From: Coniella vitis
Lineage: Eukaryota; Ascomycota; Sordariomycetes; Diaporthales; Schizoparmaceae
Direction of reading: 5' to 3'
Assembly: GCA_011317545.1 (NCBI GenBank)
Contig: WUJK01000007.1
Span: 1,674,001-1,738,000 of the forward strand
Length of the DNA: 64,000 bases
The notes below the pieces were generated by a model that saw only the letters and a program-made list of their open reading frames with translations, was not told the origin of the DNA and did not search any database. A program made the position numbers and the translations under genes. Below, piece after piece: positions 33,451 to 44,675 of this stretch (position 1 is its first letter; every line of letters starts with the position of its first letter).

Positions 33451-35182
33451 TCAATTCCAATCTGGCGGTCCGGTCCCGTCGCCAATGCCCAACCCTAGCC
33501 CCATTTCTGAACCAAACCCATTGACCACGGTCGGCTTGTGGATCTGGCACCCGATGCACGCGCAATCGTCGCCACACGGGCAGCCCTCGGGTGCGCCTCC
33601 GCAGAAGCCATTAATGTCAATAAGACCCGGCATCGAGTCTAGGCCCATTTGCAATGACGTATCAAGATGCAGCTGCGAGTTGTTTTGCTCCTGCTCCTGC
33701 TGCTGATCGCTCCCCTCCACGGGTGGAAAGGCGTAGTTGAACATCTCAAAATCGGCTGGGTTGAGTATGATATCCATGTCGGATGCCTGCTGTGGCGGGG
33801 AAAAGGACTGCTGATGTTGCAAAAAGGGCGACTCGCCAAAGCCTGCAGCGGCAGCGGTAGCTGGCATCATGCCGGCACCCTTTGGCCAGCCTGGCGGGAA
33901 GAATTCGGGCCTATTGCCATTGGTGACACCGTTGAGATGGCCGTTGGCAACGATCGGTGAATAGTGGACGCCATTGGACATCATTTGGCCGAACTCGGTG
34001 GCAATGTGGTTCATGGTTGCATTGTTGTACGGATGGTCTATGCAGAGCACGCAATTACACGTTGGTCCACACTCGCACACGTGGTCCACGGCACCGCCCG
34101 GGTGTAGAGGGCTGAATCGCATGACCGGGAAGTCGGGTGGGGTAGGAAACTGTCGGATCGGTGTGAAGGGAGTAGAAATGGATTCCGACTTGATGCGTGG
34201 TTGTTGCCTGGGAGGGTGGTTGTTGCTGATATTGGGGCTAGACGCCGCAGTCTGTATCTTTGCTGGGCCAGAACAGCAGGATGGCGGAGCTGCTGCTTGT
34301 GGCACAGAGGCTGGAGCGGTGGCAGGCATTTGCACCGGAGACACGGGGCCCGTCTGCTGGTTTGAGCAACAAGAGCCTCCTCCCTGCGTAGCCGCAGACA
34401 ACGGCGTCGGAGCTGGCGCTGGGGCCGGAGCCGAGCAGCAGGAGCCGGAGATGGGTGAGGCCACATCGAGGTCAACGGGTTCCGTGGTGACGTGCAGTCC
34501 GCGAGCCACAAGGTCTTGATAGAAAACGGGCTGGGTCTCGTCATCGTGGCTCGTTGCGACGGTGGATTTTGCAGTAGCACCGGAGCACTGGCACTTTTTG
34601 GCGGACGAGGACGAGGAGGTGCTGTTGCTGCTGCTGTGGTGGCCATGGGCTGATCCACATGGGCACTTCTGCTTCCTGGGGACGGCGGCCTTCAACCAGG
34701 TCAACGGAAAGTAGTGGGCACACAGACACAGATCGCCGGGACCGTGGATGCAGGCCTTGTTGGGGCGACCTGCTGGGCGGACAGCCCACAGCGGGCCGCC
34801 AATGTGGTTGCAGGTCGAGGAGCGATGTCCCTTGATGCATGATCGGCTGGCAACAGAGCGCAGATTAGCCACACAATCTTCCGTCAGTGAATATGTTGTG
34901 AGGGGCTGCGGCGGCGCACGTGGAGAGGGCCTATTGTGCTGCGGAAGCGGCTTAGAACGGGAAGCCGCCTCCTTGTGCAACCTGGCTGAATGGCTGCACC
35001 TGTCGAGGCATGTCGGCACGGTGTCGGCCAAGAGAAAGCATATGGACGGAATGGGAGCCAGCAAGCCCGCAGGTGGGGAGCCGCGTAATACGGTGCAATA
35101 CAAGGTGCACGCACAGAAACCAAAATCACAAGGCAGTGCCAGCTTACCAGGACATCTTCTGCTTCCCGACCCAGATGGCCAT
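33451..35182 (-). CDS. copper-fist transcription factor (CUF1/GRISEA-like), 476 aa
   Basis: Two exons: 35182-35148 and 34846-33451, with a 301-nt intron (GTAAGC...CCAG, branch-like CTAAT). The intron cuts through the copper-fist domain: exon 1 supplies MAIWVGKQKMS, the junction makes Cys-Arg-Ser-Cys, and exon 2 continues CIKGHRSSTCNH with a GRP motif a little further on, the features of this Cu+/Zn2+-stabilised DNA-binding domain. Further downstream are Cys-rich modules: CPCGSAHGHH with KCQC, three CC pairs, CECGPTCNCVLC at about residue 275 and CPCGDDCACIGC near the C-terminus. In GRISEA, Mac1 and Cuf1, CxCx4CxCx2C modules of this kind sense Cu+ and switch off activation of copper-uptake genes when copper is replete. 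Between them lie Gln- and Pro-rich activation-like regions. Without the tiny first exon the domain would be incomplete, so automated models may miss it. Confidence 0.85.
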
Positions 35183-36854
35183 CGTGACGGCAAGGTGGTC
35201 TCAGAAAAAAGACACAAGAGGAGCGGCGTATGTTGGCGGTCTCGAGGCAGCGGTCCCAGACACTGGCACACAGCCAGTAAAAGATGGCGGGTTCGCTCTG
35301 TTTGTTTGTTCGTTCGGTCTGACGAACTGTGTGTGTGTGTGCGCTGTTTGAGGCTGTCACGGCAGAATGGACGGCCTTGACTGTTGGGCGAGGGGACAAC
35401 GCAGGATCGATCGTCTGTAATTGCGTTGAGTAGGGCTGTTGTTGTTTGAGAAAGGAAGGCAAGAGTGGTGGTTTGTTTGTTGGCGGATCGGGGCTTGACG
35501 GTTGGAGGGGTACACGAGCTGCTTGCTGGGCTTTGCTTCTGGCGCCGGCCAAGGAAACGGACGATAATGGGCACGCTCCCGGTGGATCACGGCCGTCTGT
35601 GCCCAGCCAAAACCGAGTCGCGCGGGTCGGGAATCTGAGGGCGTGCGTGTTTCGTCTCTGGGGGAGGGCACCCTGTTTGAGAATAACCTTCTTTTCTTTC
35701 TTCTTTTCTTTCCGTTTCGTCCCAGCTCTGCTCTCCCATCGACAGGCCAAGTTAGCCGGCTCAGACTGGTTCGCAAAGGAGCAACGAAAAGGGACAGCAA
35801 GCATGCAAGGCCAACCGACCAAGAATGGGCACAGAAGAGACCGAACAGATCAGACGAAAGTGACTTGCTACGTGCGCGGTGGCAAGGACAAGGCAGAAGT
35901 GCAAAAGCAGAGCACAGCAGAGCAACAGAAGGCTACAATGCAGCGACAATCTTGGAAGGGCAGAGCAAAGCCAAAAAGAGGAAAGAAATAAGAAAAGAGG
36001 TCAAGAAACGGGCACCTTCCCTAGCAAGACTTGGCAGGCGGGTAGGTCGCAACCTTCTGCCTCAAGCTCGTCGGGTCCAGCTTCTCGCCGCGGGGGAAAA
36101 AGGCTTATACAACACCATTCTCGGGCTGGTAAAGGCCCTGGGCCCCCGGGCCCGGCAGGACAGCACAGCACAGCACTGCTGAAGAAACCCCACTAGAGAC
36201 GTGTGCCCTCTGCCAGCCCCTCCAAAATGCATGCAGCGTCCCACTAGTCTTGCCTTACTCAGCTACTGTACCATTAGGGCTCCTTGGGTATACCAAGTAC
36301 TCGCTGTAGTGGTTGCGGGCCCCTGTCTGGCTCTGTTTCATCACCCTTTAGGTGCGCGCACGCCCTGAAGAGAGCATACTCATAGCGCCGCCCAGCCGGT
36401 CTAGTCAGGCAGCCGCCGAGGCTTTTCTAGATATCGATGCTTCTATTGATAGTATATCTCATCCTTTTCCGATCGTGGGCCTTTCTGGGAACGGAACGTA
36501 GGATGAGAGGTAGGGGGCCTGTGGTGGATCAGGTCTCTGTTGTTCAACCTTCACCTTCAACAAGATTACTCGCTTGGATGTGAAGGTGAAGGTCGACAAG
36601 TTGGAAGATCACCAACGACTGCACAATGCACCGTATCCAGGCACTTACTAGACTACTACTACGGGTACGACACAAAGAGGAGGGACTCGTCAGCGCAACC
36701 CCGTCCCCAGCCAATAACAAGCCACATCCCAAACCAATACTATGTAGCATGGTCGTCAGCCCTCTTCCTACAGATGTAATTGCTTCCAAACACGGCAATC
36801 TTCTTCGTGTCTATTGTCTTGCACTAGCTAGCTGTCCAGACTTGTCAAGTCCCT
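35183..36854. other. spacer, promoter region of the copper-fist gene
   Basis: About 1.7 kb with no conserved reading frame. It holds purine-rich blocks near 35690-36010 and the 3' region of the SR140-like gene. Confidence 0.55.
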
Positions 36855-39722
36855 CTACTTATCCTCGCCAGAATCTGAATCAGCAAACATGTCGGCCGCC
36901 GTCATCCTCTTGCGCTTCCCCGCTGCTGCTGCTGCTGCTGCTGCTCCGCCTCCCGGAGCCGCAATCGAGAAGCCACCGGCAGCTTTATTCCGAGCATCCT
37001 CCGCGTCATCCGGCTCAATGGATCTCGGCTGTGACTCTCGCGCCTCTTCTTGATTTTGTTCGTGTCTTGCTTGCCCTTCCTGGCCTTCTGGACCAGCATC
37101 CCCCTCACCCATAGCAACATCTCCTTCAGCATCGCCAATAGCCAATCCTACAATGTCGATATCCAGCAACGACTCTCCATCAATGTGGTAATGCGCCAAC
37201 AACTCATTGTCCAGCTCCTCATCATCCGTATACTCGTCCCAGCTTCCATCCTCCTCTTCAGCAGCAGCACCACCACCATCGTCAACATCCGCGTCAGACG
37301 TCGTGCCTTGTGGCAAAGCATCACGGATCCCAGCCTCCACCGTCTTCCACCGAGTTGTTCTATCGGCTCTGTCCTCAGTCTTCTCGCCACTCTTGTCATT
37401 GTTTCCATCCTCCTTGGCATCACTGCCACCACCAAGAGCAGGAGGATTCTCAAACCCACGCACAAACAGCTCCTGAGAATCATTCGGAAACACACACCAC
37501 CCGTCCCACAGATTCAACACAAGCCCGATACTCCGCTTCCACTTCTCGGCTCGCAGCCGGCCCCAGCTGAGCCGTTCTGGAAGCGCGCCGAGCCCCTCAA
37601 ACACCCGTCGCGCTTTGAGCGCTGCCTCCAGTAGCTGTCGGTACCGCCACGCATGTCGAACCACGCTTGTAGAGGAAGAGGATAGAATGTCGCTAATGAC
37701 GTAAAGTGCGACGAGTTTCGCGCCACTCGTATCTTGTGTCGGTGTAGCGGTCGAGGTAGTTGTAGCTTTTGAGTCATTGTTGCTTGCAAGTCGCATCTCG
37801 GCGCCCTCGCGCTCTCCACTGTCCACCGCATCACCACCCGCATCATTTCCCCTTCGATACGCAGGATTCGCAGATGTGAACGCCAATGGCCTCTCTAGAT
37901 TCGACACCACAAGGTCCACAACCTCATCTGCGCCACGGTTCGAATGCGTGATTGCAAATGCCGTGATCCGCGCAATATCGCCTTTGCGGATCTTACTCAA
38001 CGTCGTTGGCAGCCGCGCAAGCAAATGAACCAGTTTGGCTTTTTCCATCGGGTTCAAAAACACCTCCTCTTCAGCTTGCTTGTTGTGGTTATTGCCGGCC
38101 CCATCCATGGTGATTTTTGGTTCTCCATCGTTCTCGTCGTCGTCGTCAAACTCCGAGTCGTATTCACTGTCAGACACAAACTCGTCTACGCCCGTCGTGT
38201 ACTCAAATGCAAGCTCCTTATCAGGCATCCGCCACGCATGGCTACCCTCGAAGATGGGTAGATACTTGCCCCCGCCCTTTCTTGCTTTACCGTGCCGTCG
38301 CTGCTGGTGTTGCTGCTGTTGCGGTACACCACCTGTGAGAATTTCCCACAACCGCCAGCGGTACCACACTCCGCCCTGCGATCTCGCATCCCAGATCCAC
38401 GCCCAACGCTCTTCGCGCTGAACATCTGGTCGCGACATGAGCAGCGCTTCGAACTCTGGTCCATGCTCGAGCACAGACTCGATAACCTTGTGGATCATGC
38501 GCAGTTGCTTGATATCTCCAGGGGGCCGGATAGGCACATGCAGCAGGTTTCTACTATTGATCGGAGCACCGGCAGCACTGTTGTATGAGCTGGGAGGCGC
38601 AAATCGACCGCCGCCAGTAGCAGCAATGGGTCCATTTCCAGATCTGGGTCCGTTGGCAACAGGTTTGGCGCCAAAGGGATGCGAAGACGGCCCCATCGCG
38701 GATCCCGCCATAGTTGCTGCCTCGCTAGCCATGGCAATCGCCGCAGATGACAGATGGCGGTGGAGTGAGAGGTAGTAACCGAAACCTAGGTAGCGATTTT
38801 GTAGCGCACTGACTGCAGCGTCGAGGTCTGATGCCGCCGTTTCTGGTGACAGTGTGACGATAGCTGCAAAAGATTTGCGTTCAGTTGTCGTGCTTTGCTG
38901 CTGCTGTTGTTGTCCTCCTGTCATGGGGGCGAGAATCTTGACGCCCTCGACAGCCAGGTTCGTTGGTGCCAGCAACGCTTTGACGACAGCTGGACTCGTC
39001 GCAGGAGGTAGGTTCGCTAGACGCAGCGTGGGTTTCGCAACAGCCTGTTCTTCAGCTCGGGACGATGCACCGCCGCCACCACTTCCAATGCCATATCCAG
39101 TGCGCCATTGCTGCTCGTCGTCCCCATCTTCGTCATCGCTTGCGGCAAAAGCGCTGGCAAGTGGTTTTGTGGCCCGTGGTTCGTCTGGTTGTTGCTGTTG
39201 CTGCTCATCGTAAAATCCGGGGCGCCCTCCTCCACCGGCAGGGTAGTCTCTTCTGCTGCTATTGTTGTTATGATAACTGTTTGGCCCACCGGCTGCGAAG
39301 CTCTCAAATCCCCTCTTCTTGCCATAATTGGGCGGTGCCGATCTTAACGTGCCAGGACCGCCAGTTTTGATGCCTCCCAGCCCGCTCGAACCGCCGAAAT
39401 GCCTTCTTCCGCCCCCAAAGCCACTTCCTGTTACTGCTCCTCCTCCTCGAGAGGAAGGAAACCCCCCTGCTGTGCGTTCACCATCGCCGCTACCGCTGCC
39501 TCTTCCAAAGCCATCATGGCGATGATCTCCCCCGCCATCGGCATCAAAGCTCTTGACAAAGTCCTCATAGACAGCTGCCGTTTCAGCGGCCTCACGCTGG
39601 CGCTTTGCTTCGGCTTCGGCCTTCTGGCGCTCAAAGGCGGACTGCTTGGTGGGTTTTTGAAGTTTGGCTTCGACGTCGGGGAATTCGGCTATTTTCTTGT
39701 TGTTTGATGAGGAGGACGACAT
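36855..39722 (-). CDS. SR140/U2SURP-like splicing factor, 955 aa
   Basis: Single exon. Domain order is that of U2-snRNP-associated SR140: a charged N-terminus with the conserved start FPDVEAKLQKPTKQSAFERQ, an RRM-like region beginning TLRLANLPPATS at about residue 230, a SURP module at about 405-460 (MIHKVIESVLEHGPEFEALL, then WAWIWD and WYRWRLWEIL), and a CID-type helical domain from about 555 (NPMEKAKLVHLLARLPTTLS, DIARITAFAITHSNRGADE, LVALYVISDILSSSS, RHAWRYRQLLEAAL). The C-terminus is acidic. In other eukaryotes this protein binds U2 snRNP and acts in 3' splice-site and branch-site recognition. Long Gly-rich and Gln-rich insertions make the fungal form look different from the animal one, and the RRM is weak, but SURP plus CID in that order is diagnostic. 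Confidence 0.87.
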   Translation of the reverse strand: MSSSSSNNKKIAEFPDVEAKLQKPTKQSAFERQKAEAEAKRQREAAETAAVYEDFVKSFDADGGGDHRHDGFGRGSGSGDGERTAGGFPSSRGGGAVTGSGFGGGRRHFGGSSGLGGIKTGGPGTLRSAPPNYGKKRGFESFAAGGPNSYHNNNSSRRDYPAGGGGRPGFYDEQQQQQPDEPRATKPLASAFAASDDEDGDDEQQWRTGYGIGSGGGGASSRAEEQAVAKPTLRLANLPPATSPAVVKALLAPTNLAVEGVKILAPMTGGQQQQQQSTTTERKSFAAIVTLSPETAASDLDAAVSALQNRYLGFGYYLSLHRHLSSAAIAMASEAATMAGSAMGPSSHPFGAKPVANGPRSGNGPIAATGGGRFAPPSSYNSAAGAPINSRNLLHVPIRPPGDIKQLRMIHKVIESVLEHGPEFEALLMSRPDVQREERWAWIWDARSQGGVWYRWRLWEILTGGVPQQQQHQQRRHGKARKGGGKYLPIFEGSHAWRMPDKELAFEYTTGVDEFVSDSEYDSEFDDDDENDGEPKITMDGAGNNHNKQAEEEVFLNPMEKAKLVHLLARLPTTLSKIRKGDIARITAFAITHSNRGADEVVDLVVSNLERPLAFTSANPAYRRGNDAGGDAVDSGEREGAEMRLASNNDSKATTTSTATPTQDTSGAKLVALYVISDILSSSSTSVVRHAWRYRQLLEAALKARRVFEGLGALPERLSWGRLRAEKWKRSIGLVLNLWDGWCVFPNDSQELFVRGFENPPALGGGSDAKEDGNNDKSGEKTEDRADRTTRWKTVEAGIRDALPQGTTSDADVDDGGGAAAEEEDGSWDEYTDDEELDNELLAHYHIDGESLLDIDIVGLAIGDAEGDVAMGEGDAGPEGQEGQARHEQNQEEARESQPRSIEPDDAEDARNKAAGGFSIAAPGGGAAAAAAAAGKRKRMTAADMFADSDSGEDK

Positions 39723-40368
39723 GATGGTGAATTGGGCTCTCCCTTTGTCTCTCTCTTTTTCTTTCCCTTCCTCTCCGCTTCTTTCTTGCTACTGTCTTGT
39801 ATTCGGAAATGTCGCGCATATGGGGGAAGTTTGTTGTCTAGGATCGTGTCGTCGTCACGTCATGTCTCGGCTGGTTGATAAGAAGAGTGGTGGAAGCTGA
39901 AGCACCCGGGCAGGAGCGGCGCGCGACGCGTTTCCATGAGAAATGGTGGGTGATATGGTTGATTTGGCGGTTGACGACATAGTCGAATTGCGCCGCGGCG
40001 GTTTCGGTTGCGCTTGTGGCAGCTGGGCGTGGACCTTTGTTGATCTATGTCAGAAGCAAGGGTTAGGGTAGCTAGTGGAGGGTTAGATGTACCCAGATAC
40101 CTAAAGCTATCGCCAGCAACAGCTAATCCAACGACAGCTCTTTTCTTAACATCGCTGCTTGCTACTTTGGTAAAACAAACCTGATATGATGATGACCATG
40201 CTAGATTCTCCGTTTGTGAAGAGTCGTGTTCCTCTTATTCTACCCACCCAGACAGAGTCCATTTGGCTTTTAACCCATCAGCACAAAACCCGCTCTCGAG
40301 AACCTTCCTCCATTTACTTTCGGAACACCTCACTCTCTCGTCCTATTTCACTCTTTCTTTTGTTTTCT
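39723..40368. other. spacer, no gene seen
   Basis: Promoter of the SR140-like gene and 3' region of the DHA1 transporter gene. Confidence 0.55.
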
Positions 40369-42043
40369 CTAGTCCATCTGCAAGAATCGACTCCTCTTCC
40401 TCAGGTCCTCCCCATGTCTTCTCAACAAGTACGGCATCGGAATCATAATCGCAGCCAAACACCCAAGCAACGTCCCCGCCCACTGCACGCCCATCCCTTC
40501 GAACATTTGCTTTGCAAAAAGCGGGAATCCCGCCGCGATGGACGAGCGAAGGATGATGTTTGCTGCTACTGCTGATGCAGCTCTGTATGTCCAAAAGTTT
40601 AATGAGTTATTAAAGGCCAAGTATACAGCGGGTTGGTCAAGACATACATTGGCAAATACGCATCAACAATGTAGTTGAAGCACGGCAAAAAGACACACAG
40701 TGTCCCAAAGCCAATGAACACACCAGCCGCAGTGGGAACAGCCCAGTGTATCGTCGGTGTGAAGCCTGTCCAACCGAACCTATTCAAAACAATGCCCGGT
40801 CAGTTGCTTTACTACAATGGGATTACCCCATGAACCTGCATAAAACAACAACAATTGTAAATCAGTACTCACCATAAGATTCCCACCGCGAATACAGGCG
40901 CACCGACCAATGGTGGCCGCAGTCGCCACTCGGGCACGAGCACATTATCATTCTTGGCCAACTGCCGGGTATATGCAGCGGTTTGCGACAGGATAAACCC
41001 TAGCGCGAGCAAGACACCGACGAGAACTCCTAACAAAGGTAACCCGCTCACCCCAGGCGCCATACCGTGCACACCTTGAAATACCACTGGATACGCTTCT
41101 AGCAGACAGTAAACTAGTCCGTATATAAAGGACATGTATATGGACACGCACAGGAGAATGGGCTCCGTTAGTAGCATCCGTAGCGGCCGGGTAAAGTATT
41201 TCTCGACCAGCGCTTTGGGACCGACCTCAATTCGAGAGTGCCGGGCGTGGATGCCCCAGTTGCCGGTACGACGGCGAAGCACGGCGGCCTTTTCGACCAG
41301 TACGATAGGGGCGTAGGTCTCGCGCAACCACAACAAAGAGACTACTCCGTTGACAAGACTGAGGATCGCTGGTAGGTAGAGCGTCCATCGCCAGCCTAGG
41401 TAGCTCACTGTAATGAAGCCCCCAATCGAGGGCGCGAGAAACGGACCGCCAAAGACCGTGATGGCATACAACTGGATTGCCACCCCACGGTATGTGTTGT
41501 CATATATATCGGCCAGCACACCAGGAACAACCGTGAACTGGCTTGCACCGCAAAGGCCAGCAAAGAAGCGGCAGATCAGCAGTGTCTGGATGTCCTTGGC
41601 AACTGCACATGCAATGGTGAAGATACCGCCCAAGAACATAGCAGCCGTCAGCGGCCATTTACGTCCGCGGAGCTCAGACATTGGAGCCCATAGGGTAGGG
41701 CCGGCCCCAAAACCGAGCACAAAGAGTGCTGTACCCAAGTTCCCAACTTCTGTAGAGACGCCTAGGTATTTGCTTGCGTCGTCGGTCGCTGGGGCTAGGA
41801 GCGCACTGTTGAACGAAACAATAAAGGCTCCGCAACACACCAGGATCGAAGTGAACAGTCTAGTAGAGCCAGGAACGTCAGCTTTTACAATCAAAGATGT
41901 TAAAATGTGACTCACTTAGTGGAGGTAGTCCAATTGTAAGGGTAGTCAAGGTCATTTTCGTCAAACTCAACAGTATATGCTTCGGGATCAGGAAGCGGCG
42001 GCGGTATAGCCTTACCCTTCCCCAGGGATAATTTCTCGTCCAT
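40369..42043 (-). CDS. MFS transporter, DHA1 drug/polyamine exporter type, 486 aa
   Basis: Four exons: 42043-41916, 41859-40873, 40779-40648 and 40582-40369; introns of 56, 93 and 65 nt with GTGAGT, GTGAGT and GTATGT donors, all phase 2, frame closing exactly. Exon 1 carries the hydrophilic start with [17 protein letters not shown], the typical DPxNPxNW-like pre-helix motif of fungal DHA1 exporters. Then: [10 protein letters not shown] (loop 2-3 motif A), [24 protein letters not shown] (helix 4) and [13 protein letters not shown] (antiporter motif C in helix 5), and APSIGG-type exporter residues. The last exon includes [22 protein letters not shown], also typical. About 12 helices. Members expel fungicides, polyamines or secondary metabolites with protons. 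It lies next to the Zn2Cys6 gene on the same strand, suggesting a shared role; the substrate is unknown. Confidence 0.9.
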
Positions 42044-42462
42044 AGCCTTTTCTATTTTTTATTGTAACCTTCTGTGTTGCCCGAGGGATTGTTTCTAGAT
42101 AATCGAATGGCTAGAACATGCAAAGTATAAAAGTTTGTTCTTGTTGTTCGTGTCAGTGCCCGTCTCTGGTTCGGTATTTTGGTAGGTATCATAGTTTGTC
42201 CTGCAAGGGCCCGTAACGGTGCAGAGGGAGCAGGATTCAAATTCTTGCCAAGTCGCATAACATCTAGACAATTGGTTGCATGAAATGATACAGGACTGCG
42301 CGCCCTTTGGAGGCACTTGTCAAAGCGGACGGGACTCGTATCCCGGCGTGGGCCGCAATACCCGCGCTATAGATGCTCGGACGGAATGGAAGCGCAAGCG
42401 GAGTAGCCACCCACCAAGGAATCCACCGAAACCAGAAGCATCTGCTTACTGAAACCAAGCGA
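42044..42462. other. promoter region of the DHA1 transporter gene
   Basis: 419 bp between two same-strand genes. It includes the 3' end of the regulator gene. No further features recognised. Confidence 0.5.
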
Positions 42463-44194
42463 TCATACAGAGCCAGCTGGTGCAAATGAAAGATTGACCA
42501 TATCAGTGTTAAGGAACTGATCGAAATCAAGCCGGGACAGACCTGGCAAGTCGGAAATCAACTCTCCAAGCCACGTAAAGTCTTCATTCCCGGCTTGCAG
42601 TCGCGGCGGCGAAGCGAATTGCCCATCTGGCTGATGAACACCCAAGACTTTTCCAAGGATGGCCAGATCGTTTTTTCCGGCGTTGCTGGTATAGTAGTAT
42701 CAGTAAACACGCCGTGTTATAAGCATCATTCAATGTTTGCGTCCCGCATATCGACGCAATGTCGCTCAGAATCTGCATAGCCTCGGGCAGCATAGCTAAT
42801 GATGAACGAGTGTCCAAGACTAGGAGGACACAGATGATTTGAAAGGGTACGTTCGAAACGTGCTGCCATGGAGAGCAGTCGGCGGCAAGGCTGCGAGCTG
42901 TCTCGAGGCCATTTTTCAGCAGGGCCAGAACATCGTCTATAAGGCTTGATGGAATATCCAGATTCTGCGAATGCATGCGCCGGAGAATGCAAAGCACGAG
43001 GTTGCATTGCGCGAGGATGGAAGGCGGCGCCGTATGTGTTCGTGCCAAGACCTCACGAATGGTAGACGTGAGATCTGTCTCGTTTCGGAGTCGGCATGGT
43101 TCAAGGCTGAGTGACATGGGAATCAACTCGAGCAACTCCACCGTATAGTTTCCTGGCCGGGGGGAAGGCAACGCAGGCAGGTCAGCGTTCTGGTACGAGA
43201 CGCGCGAGAGGCCCAGATCGAACGAGGTCCAGACATTCATATGGTACGCTATGCCGACCAGTCGCCTTTTGAGGTCGACATCCCACTGGGCACTGGGCAA
43301 GAGAACGGCAGAAGATTGTTCAGGGTGCAAGCCAGAAGCCTCAACGAGATGCATCACGGTGCAGCTAGCCGCCCAGGTAGCATGCGGTGAGCTTGTCATA
43401 CGAAGATAGATTGTGCGAAGGGTCCAGCCGGTGATGAGGTCCAGGCATGGTGGACCCACGAGTTCATAAGTATCAAGACAGAATCGTGCCGAGCGGGCCA
43501 GGTGCAGCTCGGTAGCAGTAGCATTACGCTGAGAGAAGAGACAGCCAAGAGCAGCCACGCCGCAGAGCACGCTATCGTAGATGCCTCCAGCCTGTGGAGG
43601 GGTCCAGCGCGACTCCAAACGCTCAAAGAAGTGGCGACGGTCGAGGAAACCATAGCACGGGTCGATCTTGTCAAAATAGACGATGGCAAGGGCCTTGATG
43701 TGCTCGTGATCCGAGATTTCGACGATAGGCAGCGTAGGACCAGCGCTTGGCAGCTCATACGACAGCGTTCTTGCACCGACATTCCAACCAAACAGGTTGA
43801 GCTTTGGTGCTTTGGACGGATCGATCTTGAGGGCCAACTTCCTGACAAAGGCAGCGCCCGAATTGGCCTGGAGCCGTTGTACAAGACCGTCGGGATCAGC
43901 TCCAGCGCTGCTTGGCTCCGTTGCGAGACTGGACTCGGCAGGGTGGTGATGGGTCTGGCGAGCTTCTAGCGGCTCTGCAAGGCGAGAATGTATCGAGTAG
44001 GCGGCTGCTGCGACAGGACGCGATGTCTTCTTGATGGCGCAGCCATCTCGGTAGTGGCAGTCGTAGCCCCATTTGTGACATGTCGTGCAAGGTGCCCGTC
44101 CATCACACTTTCTCTTGCGCTGGCGGCATGGTAAACACGCCACTCTTGCGCGCTTCCGCTGAATTTCTGGGCTGAGGGCTGTCGTTGAATCCAT
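42463..44194 (-). CDS. Zn2Cys6 transcription factor with a one-base frame break near its C-terminus
   Basis: The start MDSTTALSPEIQ is directly followed by a binuclear zinc cluster, Cys 20, 23, 30, 36, 39 and 46 (CX2CX6CX5CX2CX6C), with basic linker residues. The middle contains the fungal-specific regulator domain: IKALAIVYFDKIDPCYGFLD, RRHFFERLESRW, GIYDSVLCGVAALGCLFSQ and LDTYELVGPP. As read, the frame ends at 42584 after 536 residues with an unnatural tail (QQRRKKRSGHPWKSLGCSS). Removing one base from the six-A run at 42676-42671 would instead continue through natural sequence (DLAILGKVLGVHQPDG, FTWLGELISDLPGLSRLDF) to a stop at 42463, about 575 residues, as expected for the family. Either an assembly error in a homopolymer or a recent truncation. 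It is divergent from the nitronate monooxygenase gene, suggesting that it regulates it. Confidence 0.85.
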
Positions 44195-44675
44195 GGCTGG
44201 TGGAGTTGCTGCGATCTTGGGCTGGACGAGGTCGAACTGCAGCGGCTGCAGCGGCAGAGTCCGGCAGTTGCGGCTACCCGCCTGCCCGCCTGCTTGTACT
44301 ATGTACTGTATTGTTAGCGTCTGCACGTGACTGGATTAGGACGGCAGGCCTAGCGGGACAGTAAGCGGGCAGATCTGCCGCAACTTGCCGCAATTCCCGC
44401 AGCGGCTTCGCTTCCCGACCCCAGCTACTCTGTATGCTCTGCAGTGACCTCACAGCTCCCGCCACGGTCTAAGGAGGTGCTGCTGGCTGTAAAGACGGAA
44501 AGCACGAGGAGAAGGCCTAGAGCAATACAAGCCCGACATCTCTCCGCAATTAGGTGTCTCCGTAGTCAGGCACTATTTTGCTTCCAGGGCTGCCCAGCTG
44601 TAGCCACTCCCGCATTGATACACACTGACCGAGCCATCCTGATCTCCATCATCATTCCATTTCCATCACAAGCAC
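44195..44675. promoter_or_regulatory. 481-bp divergent promoter between regulator and nitronate monooxygenase
   Basis: Bidirectional upstream region. Zn2Cys6 factors bind CGG triplets, often paired; dispersed CGG/CCG triplets and CGGC-containing Gly-coding-like repeats occur near 44240-44290 and 44340-44420, but no single clear palindrome was fixed. There is no TATA box in a usual position. Confidence 0.4.
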
